Shown here: positions 18,370 to 27,888 of the stretch, one piece after another
Layout of the letters: the number at the start of each line of letters is the position of its first letter
Numbering within the stretch: the first letter of the stretch is position 1
Source of the DNA: Blautia faecicola
GTDB taxonomy: Bacteria; Bacillota; Clostridia; Lachnospirales; Lachnospiraceae
Direction of reading: 5' to 3'
Length of the DNA stretch: 64,000 bases
Assembly (NCBI RefSeq): GCF_004123145.1
Contig: NZ_SDKC01000001.1
Span: 688,001 to 752,000, forward strand
Program-made: the position numbers and the translations under genes
The notes under the pieces: generated by a model
What the model was told of the DNA's origin: nothing
Databases searched by the model: none
What the model saw: only the letters and a program-made list of their open reading frames with translations

Positions 18370-18422
18370 CGTCCGTGAAAGTAAACACCCGAGCAGCGAC
18401 AATCGCTTCGCCCGTGAAGCAA

Positions 18423-19355
18423 CTAAAATTCCCTCGCCAAGATTTCTTCCTTCCTCTCCAACAACGAATCATCCCCCAAAAGCAGCCTTTCCACCTCTTC
18501 AAACCCAATCCTCTCAATCATAACCGCAAATCTCTCCCCCGCGATTCCTCTCTCCCGGAACAGCAAAATCGCCTTCTCGATCACATCCATTGCCTCATCC
18601 TTAGAGACAAACACCTTACTCAGCGCCCGTCCATGAGAAACCTTCTTCCCCCAGCGCCCGCCAATAAAAATCTTAAATCCATACGCCCCGTCTTTAATCG
18701 AATCAAACCGGCAGTTCCCCACACATCGCCCACAGTGAATACAAACATTCTCATCAATATGCAGTTTCTTATCGGATACCTTTGCAGCCCCCATCGGACA
18801 AACTGCCTCGACACTACATTTCTTGCACCCCTTACAAAGATCTGCCTCAAAATGAGGAATCCGCTGCCCGATAATTCCCAGATCATTCAGATTCGGCTTC
18901 ACACAGTTATTCGGACATCCGCCAACCGCAATCTTAAACTTGTGCGGTAACTTCACATCATGATACCCCTCATAAAACCGCTTGTGAATCTCCTCCGAAA
19001 TCGCGAACGAATCCAGCAGTCCGTACTGACAGGTCGTCCCCTTGCAGGAAACCACCGGACGAACCTTCGCGCCTGTGCCGCCAATCGACATACCGGCATC
19101 CTCTACAAACTTCTGAAACTCCTCCAGCTTCTCATAAGGAATTCCTTGTACCTCAACCGTCTGCCGTGTAGTAAATGTCAAAACTCCGTTACCAAACTTC
19201 TCCGCAGCATCCGCCATTGCCCTGTGCTGAGCAGCAGTAACCTTTCCATTTACCGTTAAAATCCGGGCGGAAAAATTATCCGTCCCCTTGTTATTTAAAA
19301 AACCAAGACCCTTCAGTCTCTTTTCTTCCTCTTTCGAAAGCGTCAATGATGACAT
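18423..19355 (-). CDS. Small siroheme/4Fe-4S sulfite-nitrite reductase-like protein with ferredoxin domain
   Basis: A 310-residue redox protein. Residues about 15-130 and 130-165 form the ferredoxin-like half and core of the sulfite/nitrite reductase fold; SCKGTTC (about 103) and GGCPNNC (about 147) are the siroheme-4Fe-4S cysteine pairs, then a two-cluster ferredoxin insert (CKGCKKCSVEAVCP and CIHCGRCVGNC). This is the layout of small dissimilatory-sulfite-reductase-like proteins of anaerobes rather than full NirA or AsrC. The first cysteine pair is spaced by four residues. ATG preceded by AAAGGAGAACG. No siroheme or partner genes nearby; substrate unknown. Confidence 0.78.
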   Translation of the reverse strand: MSSLTLSKEEEKRLKGLGFLNNKGTDNFSARILTVNGKVTAAQHRAMADAAEKFGNGVLTFTTRQTVEVQGIPYEKLEEFQKFVEDAGMSIGGTGAKVRPVVSCKGTTCQYGLLDSFAISEEIHKRFYEGYHDVKLPHKFKIAVGGCPNNCVKPNLNDLGIIGQRIPHFEADLCKGCKKCSVEAVCPMGAAKVSDKKLHIDENVCIHCGRCVGNCRFDSIKDGAYGFKIFIGGRWGKKVSHGRALSKVFVSKDEAMDVIEKAILLFRERGIAGERFAVMIERIGFEEVERLLLGDDSLLERKEEILAREF

Positions 19356-19399
19356 AAGTTACGTTCTCCTTTATAAAAATAATGTAAATAAAATAAGCA

Positions 19400-20251
19400 T
19401 TACCTCAGCACATCCCGTCCGACCTTCGCAAACCGTACGATCATTTCCCGTGTCAGGCTGAAATCCTCGTCCTCAAGCGTGATATCTTTCCGATCCATCC
19501 AGAGCCCGGTAGAAAGTTCCTCACGGTCAAGCGTAATCGAACCATCGCCGTCCAACTCCGCATAATACCCGATCAGAAGATCCGAAGCCATTCCCCAGGG
19601 CTGGGTTTTATAATAATGAAGATTTTTCACCTTCACGCCGACCTCTTCCATGACCTCCCGCATCACCGTTTCCTCGGCTGTCTCCCCGATTTCGGTAAAA
19701 CCTGCGACCAGCGCATAGTTCGGGTTGTTCCGTCCGGCGTATTTGGTCAGAAGGATCCGTTCCCCGTCAATGACACCGACGATAATAGCCGGGCAGATCT
19801 TCGGGTAAATGTGATTCCCGCAGTGCGGGCAGGAGAGCATCCGCTCTTTCCGAGAAGGATCCGGAACGACAGGTGTTCCGCAGCGACCACAGAACCGGTT
19901 GTTCCGATACCAGTCATACAGATGAAAAGCCGTCATCGCAGCAAAAATCTGGTGCTTCGGTTCCCGTCCACGGATTTCGCGAAGCGAGTGAAAATCATAA
20001 TTTCCCGGAAGAGTCAGCTCTGTATCCATCAGAAGAAAACAGGAGATCTGATCCAGAGAAAACAGCCAGATCAGCGAAGCTGTGTCAGAAACCTGAGAAA
20101 AAACATCTTCCCACAGCGGAAAACGACAGTCATTTCCCGAGAGGTCTGCCAGAAGTTTCCGCTCACAAAAAGCAAAAATCAGATCCCCGGACTGCGGAGA
20201 TTGTGGAGTAAATTCATTATAAAGATGATGTGGAGTAATGTCCTGAATCAT
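19400..20251 (-). CDS. nudC: NAD+ diphosphatase, NudC-type Nudix hydrolase
   Basis: A 283-residue Nudix hydrolase that would cleave NADH/NAD+ to NMN(H) and AMP and may decap NAD-RNA. It has a zinc ribbon (CGRCGTP and CPHCG, about residues 137-160), the Nudix box GFTEIGETAEETVMREVMEE with EVGV following (about 200-225), and the NudC signature QPWGMASDLLIGY downstream. The ATG at 20251 follows AGAAAGGA; a longer in-frame start at 20356 lacks one. It lies 45 bases upstream of the siroheme gene in the same direction, though the intergenic region is short and co-transcription is possible. Confidence 0.9.
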   Translation of the reverse strand: MIQDITPHHLYNEFTPQSPQSGDLIFAFCERKLLADLSGNDCRFPLWEDVFSQVSDTASLIWLFSLDQISCFLLMDTELTLPGNYDFHSLREIRGREPKHQIFAAMTAFHLYDWYRNNRFCGRCGTPVVPDPSRKERMLSCPHCGNHIYPKICPAIIVGVIDGERILLTKYAGRNNPNYALVAGFTEIGETAEETVMREVMEEVGVKVKNLHYYKTQPWGMASDLLIGYYAELDGDGSITLDREELSTGLWMDRKDITLEDEDFSLTREMIVRFAKVGRDVLR

Positions 20252-20327
20252 AAAAAAATCCTTTCTGAATCTGATAACAACATACCTTACTACTTTATCA
20301 TGGAGGTAAATATCCTGCAAGAGAGAA

Positions 20328-20369
20328 GAAACGGCTATTCTGAAAAGAAATTTCAAAACAACCGTTTTT
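20328..20369 (-). terminator. Hairpin terminator downstream of the hybrid kinase
   Basis: On the minus strand AAAAACGGTTGTTTTGAAA pairs with TTTTCAGAATAGCCGTTTC, followed by a T-rich stretch. Placed between the kinase stop and the nudC start. Confidence 0.5.
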
Positions 20370-20384
20370 GGGGCTTAAAAGGGG

Positions 20385-22922
20385 TTACATACGGAACCGT
20401 GCAAGCACCTGCATCAGTTTATTTAACTCCAGCGGTTTTGCCAGATGTTCGTTCATCCCGGCTTTTTTCGAGGCGAGGACATCATCGGAGAAAGCATTGG
20501 CACTCATGGCGACAATCGGAATGATCAGCGCATCCGGATGATCGCAGGAGCGGATCTTTGTGGCAGCTTCCAACCCGTCCATCACAGGCATCATAATGTC
20601 CATGAGAATCAGATCAAATGTTTCCGGCGGTGAGGAGACAAATTTCTGATAACCTTCCAGTCCGTTGCACACCGCTGTAACGGTTGCCCCTGCATCCTCC
20701 AGCAGATACTGTGCAATCTCCCGATTTAACTCATTATCTTCGACAATCAGTATATGCATGCCGGAAATATCAGCAGCCGGCGGTTCATTTTCTGCCGGAT
20801 TCTGTGATTTTGGAGAAGGATCCAGCTGGAAGGGAAGCGTGAAAATAAAGCGGCTTCCCACATTTTTCTCACTTTCCACACGGATCGTTCCGCCCAGGGA
20901 ATTGACCAGCCGGTGGACGATAGACATACCGAGACCGGTTCCGTGGTAGGTCGTGCGCGCTCCCGGGTCTTCCTGAGAAAACGGCTCAAAAATATGTTCC
21001 AGATATTCCTGAGACATACCGATCCCGGTATCGGCGATTGTAAATTCATAGGATACCGAATCTTCAGTGGATGCAGCTGCACGGGCAGATACGGAAATCT
21101 TTCCTCCACGTTTGTTGTATTTGATCGCATTGCTCAGAATATTCGTAAAAATCTGGCGTACATGGAGTGGACTGCCGATCACATAGGGGCGGGTGATACT
21201 GTCGGCGGCGATCGGTTTAAAGGTCAGTTCCATTTTTGCCGCTTGAAATTCCAGGATCGTCCAGCAATCCTTCAATAATATACGCAGATCAAAAGGTGTT
21301 TCCTCCAGGATCAGCTCGCCGCTTTCCAGCTTGTTCATATCGAGTACATCGTTGATCAGTCCCAGCAGATGGGAGGCACATACACGTATCTTGGTGTGGC
21401 ACTCCCGCAGTCTTTCCGGGCTGTCCGGATTCAGTTCTTCGATATCGAGAAGTCCCATGATGCCATTGATCGGTGTACGGATATCGTGCGACATGCGGCT
21501 CAGGAAATCCGATTTGGCTATATTTGCCCGGCGGGCTTCGTCAGCCGCCTGTACAAGTTCCTGCTGCCATGCCAGTTCTTTCTGCTTATATTCGTCAATA
21601 ACCTGTGTCACATACAGGATCTGAGAAAAATCGGTGCCGTCCTCATATTCCGGGACAATGAAGGTAGCGCGCTTCCACAGACCGTCCTTGTCCGGGTATT
21701 CCCGGCTGACAAAGCGATTGTGTGTAAGTCGCTCCTGCAATGTGGATAAGTCGAAGAAATCCTGAAGTTTCGGTTGATAATCCTCCCGGACGTATTTTTT
21801 ACAGATTCTGCCGATTTTTTCAGAAGCCACACCTTTGTCATCGCTGAGCGGGAAAAGTGCGTTTGCTGTGGAAAGCTGCTCCATATAATCCCGCTTCAGG
21901 TCGATTGTATAGATCGCATAGTAAATCTGGCTGGTTGCAGCTGTCAGGCTCTGATAACGCAGTTCACTTCGGATCGAGGCGGTAACATCCTGATGATACC
22001 CGCGGATCAGAAATCCGCCATCCGGATAGTTATGAAAAAATACACCGCCGCAGCGTACCCAGATCAGGCCACGGGCAGGATGGTTCCAGGTATAGGTGAT
22101 CTCAGAATATCCGTCCCGGCGAACGATATCCACATTATCGAGGACCGCAGCCACATAGTTCGGGGAAATACCGGCAAACCAGACATCGTAACAGTCCTCC
22201 GGTGAGATGGACGGATGCACACCGAGCAGCTCACACATGGTACGGTCTGCATACATCCGCGGTGCTTTGCCGTGTTCCATCTCGATGGACCAGATTCCGA
22301 TCTGTGCGCCGCCAAGGATATTTTCCATGTCACGTTTGTACTCCTGACGCGACTTTGCGGCAGCCATTTCCAGACGGATCCGTTCTTTTTTATAGTCATC
22401 GATAGCTATTCCCACGTGCTGTCCCAACAGATAAAGCATCCGCTCGATCAGACGGGAACGGCTCATTTCCGGATTGTCCAGTCCCACAAAACCGATCAGA
22501 TGGTCATGAAGGGAGATCGGGAAAGCGATCAGCGTCCGGATATTCTGCATTTTCAGGAGTTCATATTCCTGTGGCATGCTTATCCGGACATCTTCCAGAT
22601 GGTCGATCAGGATCGTCTCACCTTTCAGAAAAATTTCAATCCAGTGAGGCATCTCATCAAAAGTGATTCCCTTCAGATTATCAATCTGCGGAATGACACC
22701 GGGAGCGCACCATTCGTAGGTGTTGGTGGTGATATAATTATCGGTAATTTCAAAGACGTAAGAACGGTCTGCATGAACATACGCTCCAAGAGCACCGAGC
22801 ATCTCCTGAATCCCGTCGGTGATGATCTCGGAACTGTTCAGCTTCGTGATCTGATCGATCATAAAACGCTCCGCAGCCAGTTCAGTTTTTAATATCTGAT
22901 TTTCCTGTTCCAGAGTTCTCAT
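20385..22922 (-). CDS. Hybrid sensor histidine kinase/response regulator with GAF and PAS domains
   Basis: An 845-residue soluble hybrid kinase. Order: GAF domain (about 20-190; FPISLHDHLIGFVGLDNPE), PAS-like domains (about 205-450), HisKA with MSHDIRTPINGIMG (His about 479), HATPase (ILSNAIKYNKRGG, TIADTGIGMS, GTGLGMSIVHRLV), and receiver domain with ILMDIMMPVMDG (Asp about 774) and HLAKPLE. It shares layout with the kinase at 9152, so the two are likely paralogues. No cognate regulator gene is adjacent, so signalling output is unknown. Confidence 0.88.
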   Translation of the reverse strand: MRTLEQENQILKTELAAERFMIDQITKLNSSEIITDGIQEMLGALGAYVHADRSYVFEITDNYITTNTYEWCAPGVIPQIDNLKGITFDEMPHWIEIFLKGETILIDHLEDVRISMPQEYELLKMQNIRTLIAFPISLHDHLIGFVGLDNPEMSRSRLIERMLYLLGQHVGIAIDDYKKERIRLEMAAAKSRQEYKRDMENILGGAQIGIWSIEMEHGKAPRMYADRTMCELLGVHPSISPEDCYDVWFAGISPNYVAAVLDNVDIVRRDGYSEITYTWNHPARGLIWVRCGGVFFHNYPDGGFLIRGYHQDVTASIRSELRYQSLTAATSQIYYAIYTIDLKRDYMEQLSTANALFPLSDDKGVASEKIGRICKKYVREDYQPKLQDFFDLSTLQERLTHNRFVSREYPDKDGLWKRATFIVPEYEDGTDFSQILYVTQVIDEYKQKELAWQQELVQAADEARRANIAKSDFLSRMSHDIRTPINGIMGLLDIEELNPDSPERLRECHTKIRVCASHLLGLINDVLDMNKLESGELILEETPFDLRILLKDCWTILEFQAAKMELTFKPIAADSITRPYVIGSPLHVRQIFTNILSNAIKYNKRGGKISVSARAAASTEDSVSYEFTIADTGIGMSQEYLEHIFEPFSQEDPGARTTYHGTGLGMSIVHRLVNSLGGTIRVESEKNVGSRFIFTLPFQLDPSPKSQNPAENEPPAADISGMHILIVEDNELNREIAQYLLEDAGATVTAVCNGLEGYQKFVSSPPETFDLILMDIMMPVMDGLEAATKIRSCDHPDALIIPIVAMSANAFSDDVLASKKAGMNEHLAKPLELNKLMQVLARFRM

Positions 22923-23051
22923 ATCGTATCCTCACTGTATGGGTATTTTCGTAATCATAAGTAGTTTCGAATTCTGCTCTTTAAAATGAGTATACATGAC
23001 TTATCAGGAAAATACAACGCGAACTTGCGGCGATTTGTGGTGTAGGGTATA

Positions 23052-23217
23052 CTAGAGCGTGTTTGAAAAATCATTCCTGCAATCTGCACGCCCCACTTTG
23101 CGGCATATTTTACCTTCATTCGGTTGACGTAGCCCGCTACGCCGCCCTCATTCAGGCAAAATCTCCCACAAACTGTGACGCACATCTTGCAGAAAGCCTT
23201 TTTCAAACACGCTCTAG
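23052..23217. repeat. MITE-like element, copy 2 (166 bp)
   Basis: Same length and orientation as the copy at 989, with CTAG at both edges and inverted ends AGCGTGTTTGAAAAA / TTTTTCAAACACGCT. It ends 44 bases before the methyltransferase start, so it forms that gene's 5' region. Confidence 0.85.
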
Positions 23218-23261
23218 AACCAGTGATGATTCAGAGAGAAGAAAATGAGGAGGCAGATGTA

Positions 23262-23942
23262 ATGGAAACATGCGACAGATGTAATGCTGATATGGAAAAT
23301 ACAACCGAACGGACACAGGAAGAAATCACCATCTCCGGCAATCCGGCAAAACCGCAGGGGGAAGACGGGGAGATGATGTTAAAACGAATGAATGAGAGTC
23401 ATTCCGCAGTGACCTGCTGGGCACTGGAACACTGGCAGATCGCCCCGGATGATGAGATCCTGGACATCGGCTGTGGCGGCGGTGCTACGTTAAAAAGAAT
23501 GAGTGAAAAGGTAACGACAGGTCATCTGACCGGCGTGGATTATTCCCCGGTATCAGTGGAGACATCACTGGAGACGAACCGGCAGGATGTGGAGAGTGGC
23601 AAGATGAAAGTTCTGGAAGGCTCCGTGGAATCACTGTCTTTTGCAGACGATACCTTTGACAAGATTACTACGGTAGAGAGCTTTTATTTCTGGCCGGCTC
23701 CACAAGAAAATCTGAAAGAAGTGCGCCGGGTACTGAAACCGGGCGGAACCTTCGTGCTGGTGGCAGATACCTATAATAAAGAAGGTCTGGATCCAAAGAC
23801 ACTGGAAAACATTTACCGCTTCCACCTCTTCACTCCAACCCGTGAAGAATTTCAGGAACTGTTTGAAAAAGCAGGGTTCGAGGACATTCAGATCCATATA
23901 AAAGAGGGCACGGACTGGATCTGTGTGGAAGGGAAAAAGTGA
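23262..23942 (+). CDS. Class I SAM-dependent methyltransferase
   Basis: A 226-residue methyltransferase. The SAM-binding loop ILDIGCGGGATLKRM lies at about residue 66-80, followed by motif II/III acidic strand VDYSPVSVE and post-I LSFADDTFDKITTVESFYFW, and the LKPGGTFVLVAD strand. This is the UbiE/Methyltransf_11 layout; the small-molecule substrate is unknown. The first 45 residues are Cys- and Glu-rich with no known domain. The ATG at 23262 follows GAGGAGG by eight bases; the frame extends upstream into the MITE, which is not native coding sequence. Confidence 0.88.
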   Translation: METCDRCNADMENTTERTQEEITISGNPAKPQGEDGEMMLKRMNESHSAVTCWALEHWQIAPDDEILDIGCGGGATLKRMSEKVTTGHLTGVDYSPVSVETSLETNRQDVESGKMKVLEGSVESLSFADDTFDKITTVESFYFWPAPQENLKEVRRVLKPGGTFVLVADTYNKEGLDPKTLENIYRFHLFTPTREEFQELFEKAGFEDIQIHIKEGTDWICVEGKK

Positions 23943-23960
23943 TAAAAATGATAGAAAGAG

Positions 23961-24000
23961 CGGAACTTTGCGTAATATTTTTATGCAAGTTCCGTTTTTT
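23961..24000 (+). terminator. Terminator of the methyltransferase gene
   Basis: CGGAACTTTGCGTA and TATGCAAGTTCCG form a stem followed by six T. Confidence 0.85.
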
Positions 24001-24116
24001 GATGAATAAATGTGTAGATTCTGTGTTTTTTAAGTTTCTTTAAACTTCATTTAAGGTTTCTCCGATACAATCACATCCATAAGGAGGAACCGAGATGGTA
24101 AATCAGACAACTGTGT

Positions 24117-24731
24117 GTGGGAGTCTCGCTGGTGAGCGGTGTGATCCTGGCAGCAGCCTACGCCTATAAAACCCGCTATAATCCGGGATTTGTCCGGACA
24201 CTTGCGATCCTTCCGGCAGTGGTCTGCGTGGTGATCATGATGGTCAATGGAAATGTAGGAACGGGCGTTGCCGTTGCCGGCGCATTTTCACTGGTACGTT
24301 TCCGAAGCGTTCCGGGAAGTGCGAAGGATATCGGGGCAATCTTTATCGCGATGGGCGCAGGTCTGGTAAGCGGGATGGGATATCTCGGATACGCCGTGTT
24401 ATATACCGTGATCCTTGCACTGATCATGGCTGGGTATGTACATCTGAACCTGTGGGAGAAAAAAGATACACGGGAGAAGACACTGACGATCACGATTCCG
24501 GAAGATCTAGATTATACGAGTGTGTTTGATGATCTGTTTGATACATATACAGATAAATGGGAACTTTCCAAAGTAAAGACAACCAATATGGGAAGCCTTT
24601 TCAAGCTGGCTTATCAGCTGACCTTAAAGGACAACAGCAAGGAAAAAGAAATGATCGACGGTCTCCGGTGCAGAAACGGTAATCTGGAGATCGTGATCAG
24701 TAATCAGGAAAATGTGACAGAGAATCTGTGA
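24117..24731 (+). CDS. DUF4956 membrane protein, N-terminus apparently lost or frame-shifted
   Basis: The readable frame gives about 204 residues: three to four membrane helices (residues 1-115, with GTGVAVAGAFSLVRFRSVPG and GAGLVSGMGYLGYA) and a cytoplasmic domain ending VISNQENVTENL. This is the DUF4956 fold often paired with polyphosphate-polymerase/VTC and CotH genes. The good ribosome site AAGGAGG at 24081 serves ATG 24095, but that frame ends after about 18 codons; the DUF4956 frame is closed by TAA at 24099 and only a GTG at 24117 is available, without a ribosome site. A short deletion near the start is likely, so expression is doubtful. Confidence 0.7.
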   Translation: MGVSLVSGVILAAAYAYKTRYNPGFVRTLAILPAVVCVVIMMVNGNVGTGVAVAGAFSLVRFRSVPGSAKDIGAIFIAMGAGLVSGMGYLGYAVLYTVILALIMAGYVHLNLWEKKDTREKTLTITIPEDLDYTSVFDDLFDTYTDKWELSKVKTTNMGSLFKLAYQLTLKDNSKEKEMIDGLRCRNGNLEIVISNQENVTENL

Positions 24732-24775
24732 TTACAATACAGAAATCTTCGGAAGAAGAGACAGGGGGAATCAAT

Positions 24776-27004
24776 ATGAAACGACGACAAATGATGGCGG
24801 TGTTACTGGCAGCGGCACTTGGTATGACCGGATGCAGCACGGCGGCAACAACGGATACAGGTACAGCGACAACGACAGACACGACAGCAGACAGCACGGA
24901 AAATAAAAGTACGGAGACAGTGGAAGATCTGGTGGATACAGACGATATGTTTTCCGACCGTGATCTGGAGGGCAGTTATGATGAAAAGGAGTGCACAAAG
25001 ATCACACTGGATGATGAGGATTCGACATGTGAGGATAAAAATGTAAGCATCGATGGTCAGACGGTAACGATCACCGGCGAGGGAACGTATCTGGTAAGCG
25101 GCAGCCTGTCAGATGGAAGTCTCGTGGTGGATGTGGATGACAGTGAGAAAATCCAGGTGGTTCTGGATGGCGTGTCGATCACCAGCAAAGAAGGCGCGGC
25201 GATTCAGGTGACACAGGCAGATAAAGTATTTGTCACACTGGCGGATGAAAGTGAGAATACGCTGAATTCGGAATCATTTTCTGACGATACCGACAGCAAC
25301 GTGGACGGGGCAATCTTTTCCAAAGAAGATCTGACACTCAATGGAAGCGGCAGTATGACAGTAACATCGGCGGGGCATGGAATCGTGTCGAAGGATGATC
25401 TTGTGGTCACCGGTGGAACGTATGAGATTACTGCCGAAAAACAGGGAGTGTCCGGAAAGGACAGTGTCCGCATCGCAGATGGAACTTTTACAATCGAATC
25501 CGGAAAAGATGCGATCCACAGTGAAAACAGCGGGGATGAGAGCAAAGGATTTGTCTATCTGGCAGATGGAACATACACACTGAAGGCAGATGGAGACGGT
25601 ATCTCGGCTTCCGGTGTGTTGCAGATCGATGGCGGAACTTACGAGATCACAGCCGGGGGCGGCAGCACGAAAGCGACGAAAAAGAACGATATGCAGGGAC
25701 CTGGCGGAGATTTCGGTCAGGGCGGTCCGGGAATGGCGGATATGCAGCCACCGCAGGATGCGGGAGCAGCAAATGAGGAAAGCGGCGATATGCAGAACAG
25801 TGGAACGGACAGCAGTACGGAGGAAACCAGTAAGACTGCCAGTGTGAAAAAGACCGGAACGGAAGAAAGCAGTGCAAAGGCTAACAGTGAAGCTACTGGA
25901 AGCACAGCTTCCGAAAATACAGCTACCGGAAGTGAAACACAGAATAGCGATACCGAAGACACCAGTGCTGAAGATACCAGCACCAAGGGAGTCAAGGCCG
26001 GTGGCGATCTGCTGGTAAAAGATGGAACCTTTACGATAGATTCCTGCGATGACAGTTTGCATACCAACGGCAATATGATCATCTGCGGCGGAACTTACAC
26101 ACTCAGTACCGGAGATGACGGCATGCATGCGGATGAGGCAAATCGTGTATACGGCGGAGAAATTACGATCGAAACGTGTTATGAAGGAATCGAAGGACAG
26201 AATGTGGAGATCTCCGGTGGAACCATCGATATCACAGCCAGCGATGACGGACTGAATGCAGCCGGTGGAAACGACCAGAGCGGCATGGGCGGATTTGGCG
26301 GGGATATGTTCTCGGCAGACGAGGATGCCTGGATCACGATTTCCGGCGGAACTGTCACGATCGATGCCACCGGAGACGGAATTGACAGCAATGGGGATCT
26401 GACTGTCAGTGGAGGAACCATCTTTGTTTCCGGTCCGAGTGATAACGGAAATGGTGCCCTGGATTACAATGGAGCGGCAACGATCACCGGGGGAACGCTG
26501 GTAGCAACCGGTATGAGCGGCATGGCACAGAACTTTGGTTCCGATTCCACGCAGGGATCGCTGCTGGTGAACCTGACAGATAACCAGAGCGGGGAGATCA
26601 CACTGGAAGATGGAGATGGCAATACGCTGGTAAGTTATACACCGGTACGGGAATATAATTCCGTAGTTATCAGCTGCGCAGAATTAAGCGATGGAAGTAC
26701 CTATACGATACACACCGGGGAGAACAGCCAGGAAGTAACCATGGAAAGTCTGGTATACACCGACGGAGAAGCGACGAATGCGCCAGGACAGGGTGGTGGA
26801 CAGATGCCGCAGGGAGGTCCGATGGGAGATAACAATGGCGATTCTGACAATTCTGATAATTCCGACCGTCCGATCCCGCCGCAGGGACAGGGAAATCCGC
26901 CGGATATGCAAAACGGGGAACGCCCGCTGGGAGATCCGCCGCAGGGCAATCCGGGGGATTCGTCAAATGAGCAGACGAAGGAGGAGTCTGACGGTCAGAA
27001 ATAG
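24776..27004 (+). CDS. Carbohydrate-binding-domain (DUF4353) lipoprotein
   Basis: A 742-residue exported lipoprotein. Signal peptide with lipobox GMTGC (Cys19), a Thr-rich linker, then a right-handed beta-helix-like repeat region with many copies of a GGTxxITA/GGTYxI strand (about 95-310 and 420-640), split by a Ser/Thr/Asn-rich low-complexity linker (about 310-415), and a Gly/Pro/Gln/Asp-rich tail. The DUF4353 family of carbohydrate-binding proteins has this form. The ATG at 24776 follows AGGGGGAATC. It lies 44 bases after the DUF4956 gene, and such pairs usually belong to a cell-surface polyphosphate/CotH cluster; the other members are absent here. Ligand unknown. Confidence 0.82.
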   Translation: MKRRQMMAVLLAAALGMTGCSTAATTDTGTATTTDTTADSTENKSTETVEDLVDTDDMFSDRDLEGSYDEKECTKITLDDEDSTCEDKNVSIDGQTVTITGEGTYLVSGSLSDGSLVVDVDDSEKIQVVLDGVSITSKEGAAIQVTQADKVFVTLADESENTLNSESFSDDTDSNVDGAIFSKEDLTLNGSGSMTVTSAGHGIVSKDDLVVTGGTYEITAEKQGVSGKDSVRIADGTFTIESGKDAIHSENSGDESKGFVYLADGTYTLKADGDGISASGVLQIDGGTYEITAGGGSTKATKKNDMQGPGGDFGQGGPGMADMQPPQDAGAANEESGDMQNSGTDSSTEETSKTASVKKTGTEESSAKANSEATGSTASENTATGSETQNSDTEDTSAEDTSTKGVKAGGDLLVKDGTFTIDSCDDSLHTNGNMIICGGTYTLSTGDDGMHADEANRVYGGEITIETCYEGIEGQNVEISGGTIDITASDDGLNAAGGNDQSGMGGFGGDMFSADEDAWITISGGTVTIDATGDGIDSNGDLTVSGGTIFVSGPSDNGNGALDYNGAATITGGTLVATGMSGMAQNFGSDSTQGSLLVNLTDNQSGEITLEDGDGNTLVSYTPVREYNSVVISCAELSDGSTYTIHTGENSQEVTMESLVYTDGEATNAPGQGGGQMPQGGPMGDNNGDSDNSDNSDRPIPPQGQGNPPDMQNGERPLGDPPQGNPGDSSNEQTKEESDGQK

Positions 27005-27050
27005 CAGAATGGTTTACATAATTACCAGAATGAGGAATCCGTATAGCAGA

Positions 27051-27878
27051 TCAGGATTCCTGCTTCGCCTGCAGATCTGCCAGCATCTGTGAAACGGTAA
27101 GTCCCAGTACCGGGTGGCGTTTCCACGGAGCAATCTGAGCCAGCGGGATCAGGACGAAGTCCCGCAGATGCATCTCCACATGAGGAATGATCAGATCCGG
27201 GGTGTCCAGTACCAGATCGTCATACAGTAAGATATCCAGATCCAGCGTCCGCGGTCCCCAGTGGATCAGGCGCTCCCGGTGCGCTTCCTGTTCGATCTCA
27301 TGGAGGCGTTCGAGCAGTTCCTGCGGTGTCAGCAGTGTTTTCAGTGCCAGTGCACCGTTTAAAAAGTCATCCTGCTCCACACCGCCGTAGGGTGCGGTCA
27401 CCAGAAAATCAGACACTTTCAGCACCTGGCAGTCCGAAGTCTGCTGTAGTTTTTCAACCGCCTCGTTCAGGTATTTTTCCTTGTCCCCCATATTGGAGCC
27501 GAGCGCAATATAAGCGGTATGCCAGCCGCGGCTGATCTCCACCGATACGGTATCCAGAGGCAGACCGATGGGCGCCCACGGTTTTTTGATGGTAAGATCC
27601 ACCTGAGAGACCATCGGGTAGGAGAGCAGAATCGCTTTTGCGGTCGCCTCCGCTACCGTCTCCAGCAGTTTCCAGGTATTTTCTTCGACTACTTTTTTGA
27701 TTAGATGGCTGACTTCACCGTAATGTACCGAATAAGAAAGCTCATCGGTGAGCCCGGCTTTTCTGGTGTCGGTATGCAAAACGGCGGAGAGTACAAACTT
27801 TTGTCCTAAAAAATTCTCTTCCGGAAATACTCCATGCTTTGCAAAGATTTCCAGATTCTCAATTCTTATTTTATCCAT
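27051..27878 (-). CDS. folK: Bifunctional dihydroneopterin aldolase / HPPK
   Basis: A 275-residue fusion covering two consecutive steps of folate synthesis. Residues 1-118 are FolB (dihydroneopterin aldolase; IRIENLEIFAKHGVFPEE, catalytic Lys-containing TIKKPWAP). Residues 120-275 are FolK (HPPK), which transfers pyrophosphate from ATP to hydroxymethyl-dihydropterin: AYIALGSNMGDKEKYL, then GPRTLDLDILLYDD with the metal-binding Asp residues, and IPHVEMHLRDFVLIPL. It is the last gene of the minus-strand folate operon, 10 bases after folP. Fusions of this kind are common in Firmicutes. Confidence 0.93.
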   Translation of the reverse strand: MDKIRIENLEIFAKHGVFPEENFLGQKFVLSAVLHTDTRKAGLTDELSYSVHYGEVSHLIKKVVEENTWKLLETVAEATAKAILLSYPMVSQVDLTIKKPWAPIGLPLDTVSVEISRGWHTAYIALGSNMGDKEKYLNEAVEKLQQTSDCQVLKVSDFLVTAPYGGVEQDDFLNGALALKTLLTPQELLERLHEIEQEAHRERLIHWGPRTLDLDILLYDDLVLDTPDLIIPHVEMHLRDFVLIPLAQIAPWKRHPVLGLTVSQMLADLQAKQES

Positions 27879-27888
27879 AAATTTCCTC

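Noticed and set aside
17653-18950. Long frames on both strands over the end of the second MATE gene and the siroheme gene
   Set aside because: Products of the C-rich codon bias; low-complexity (Arg/Pro/Leu or Asp/Gly-rich) translations without motifs.
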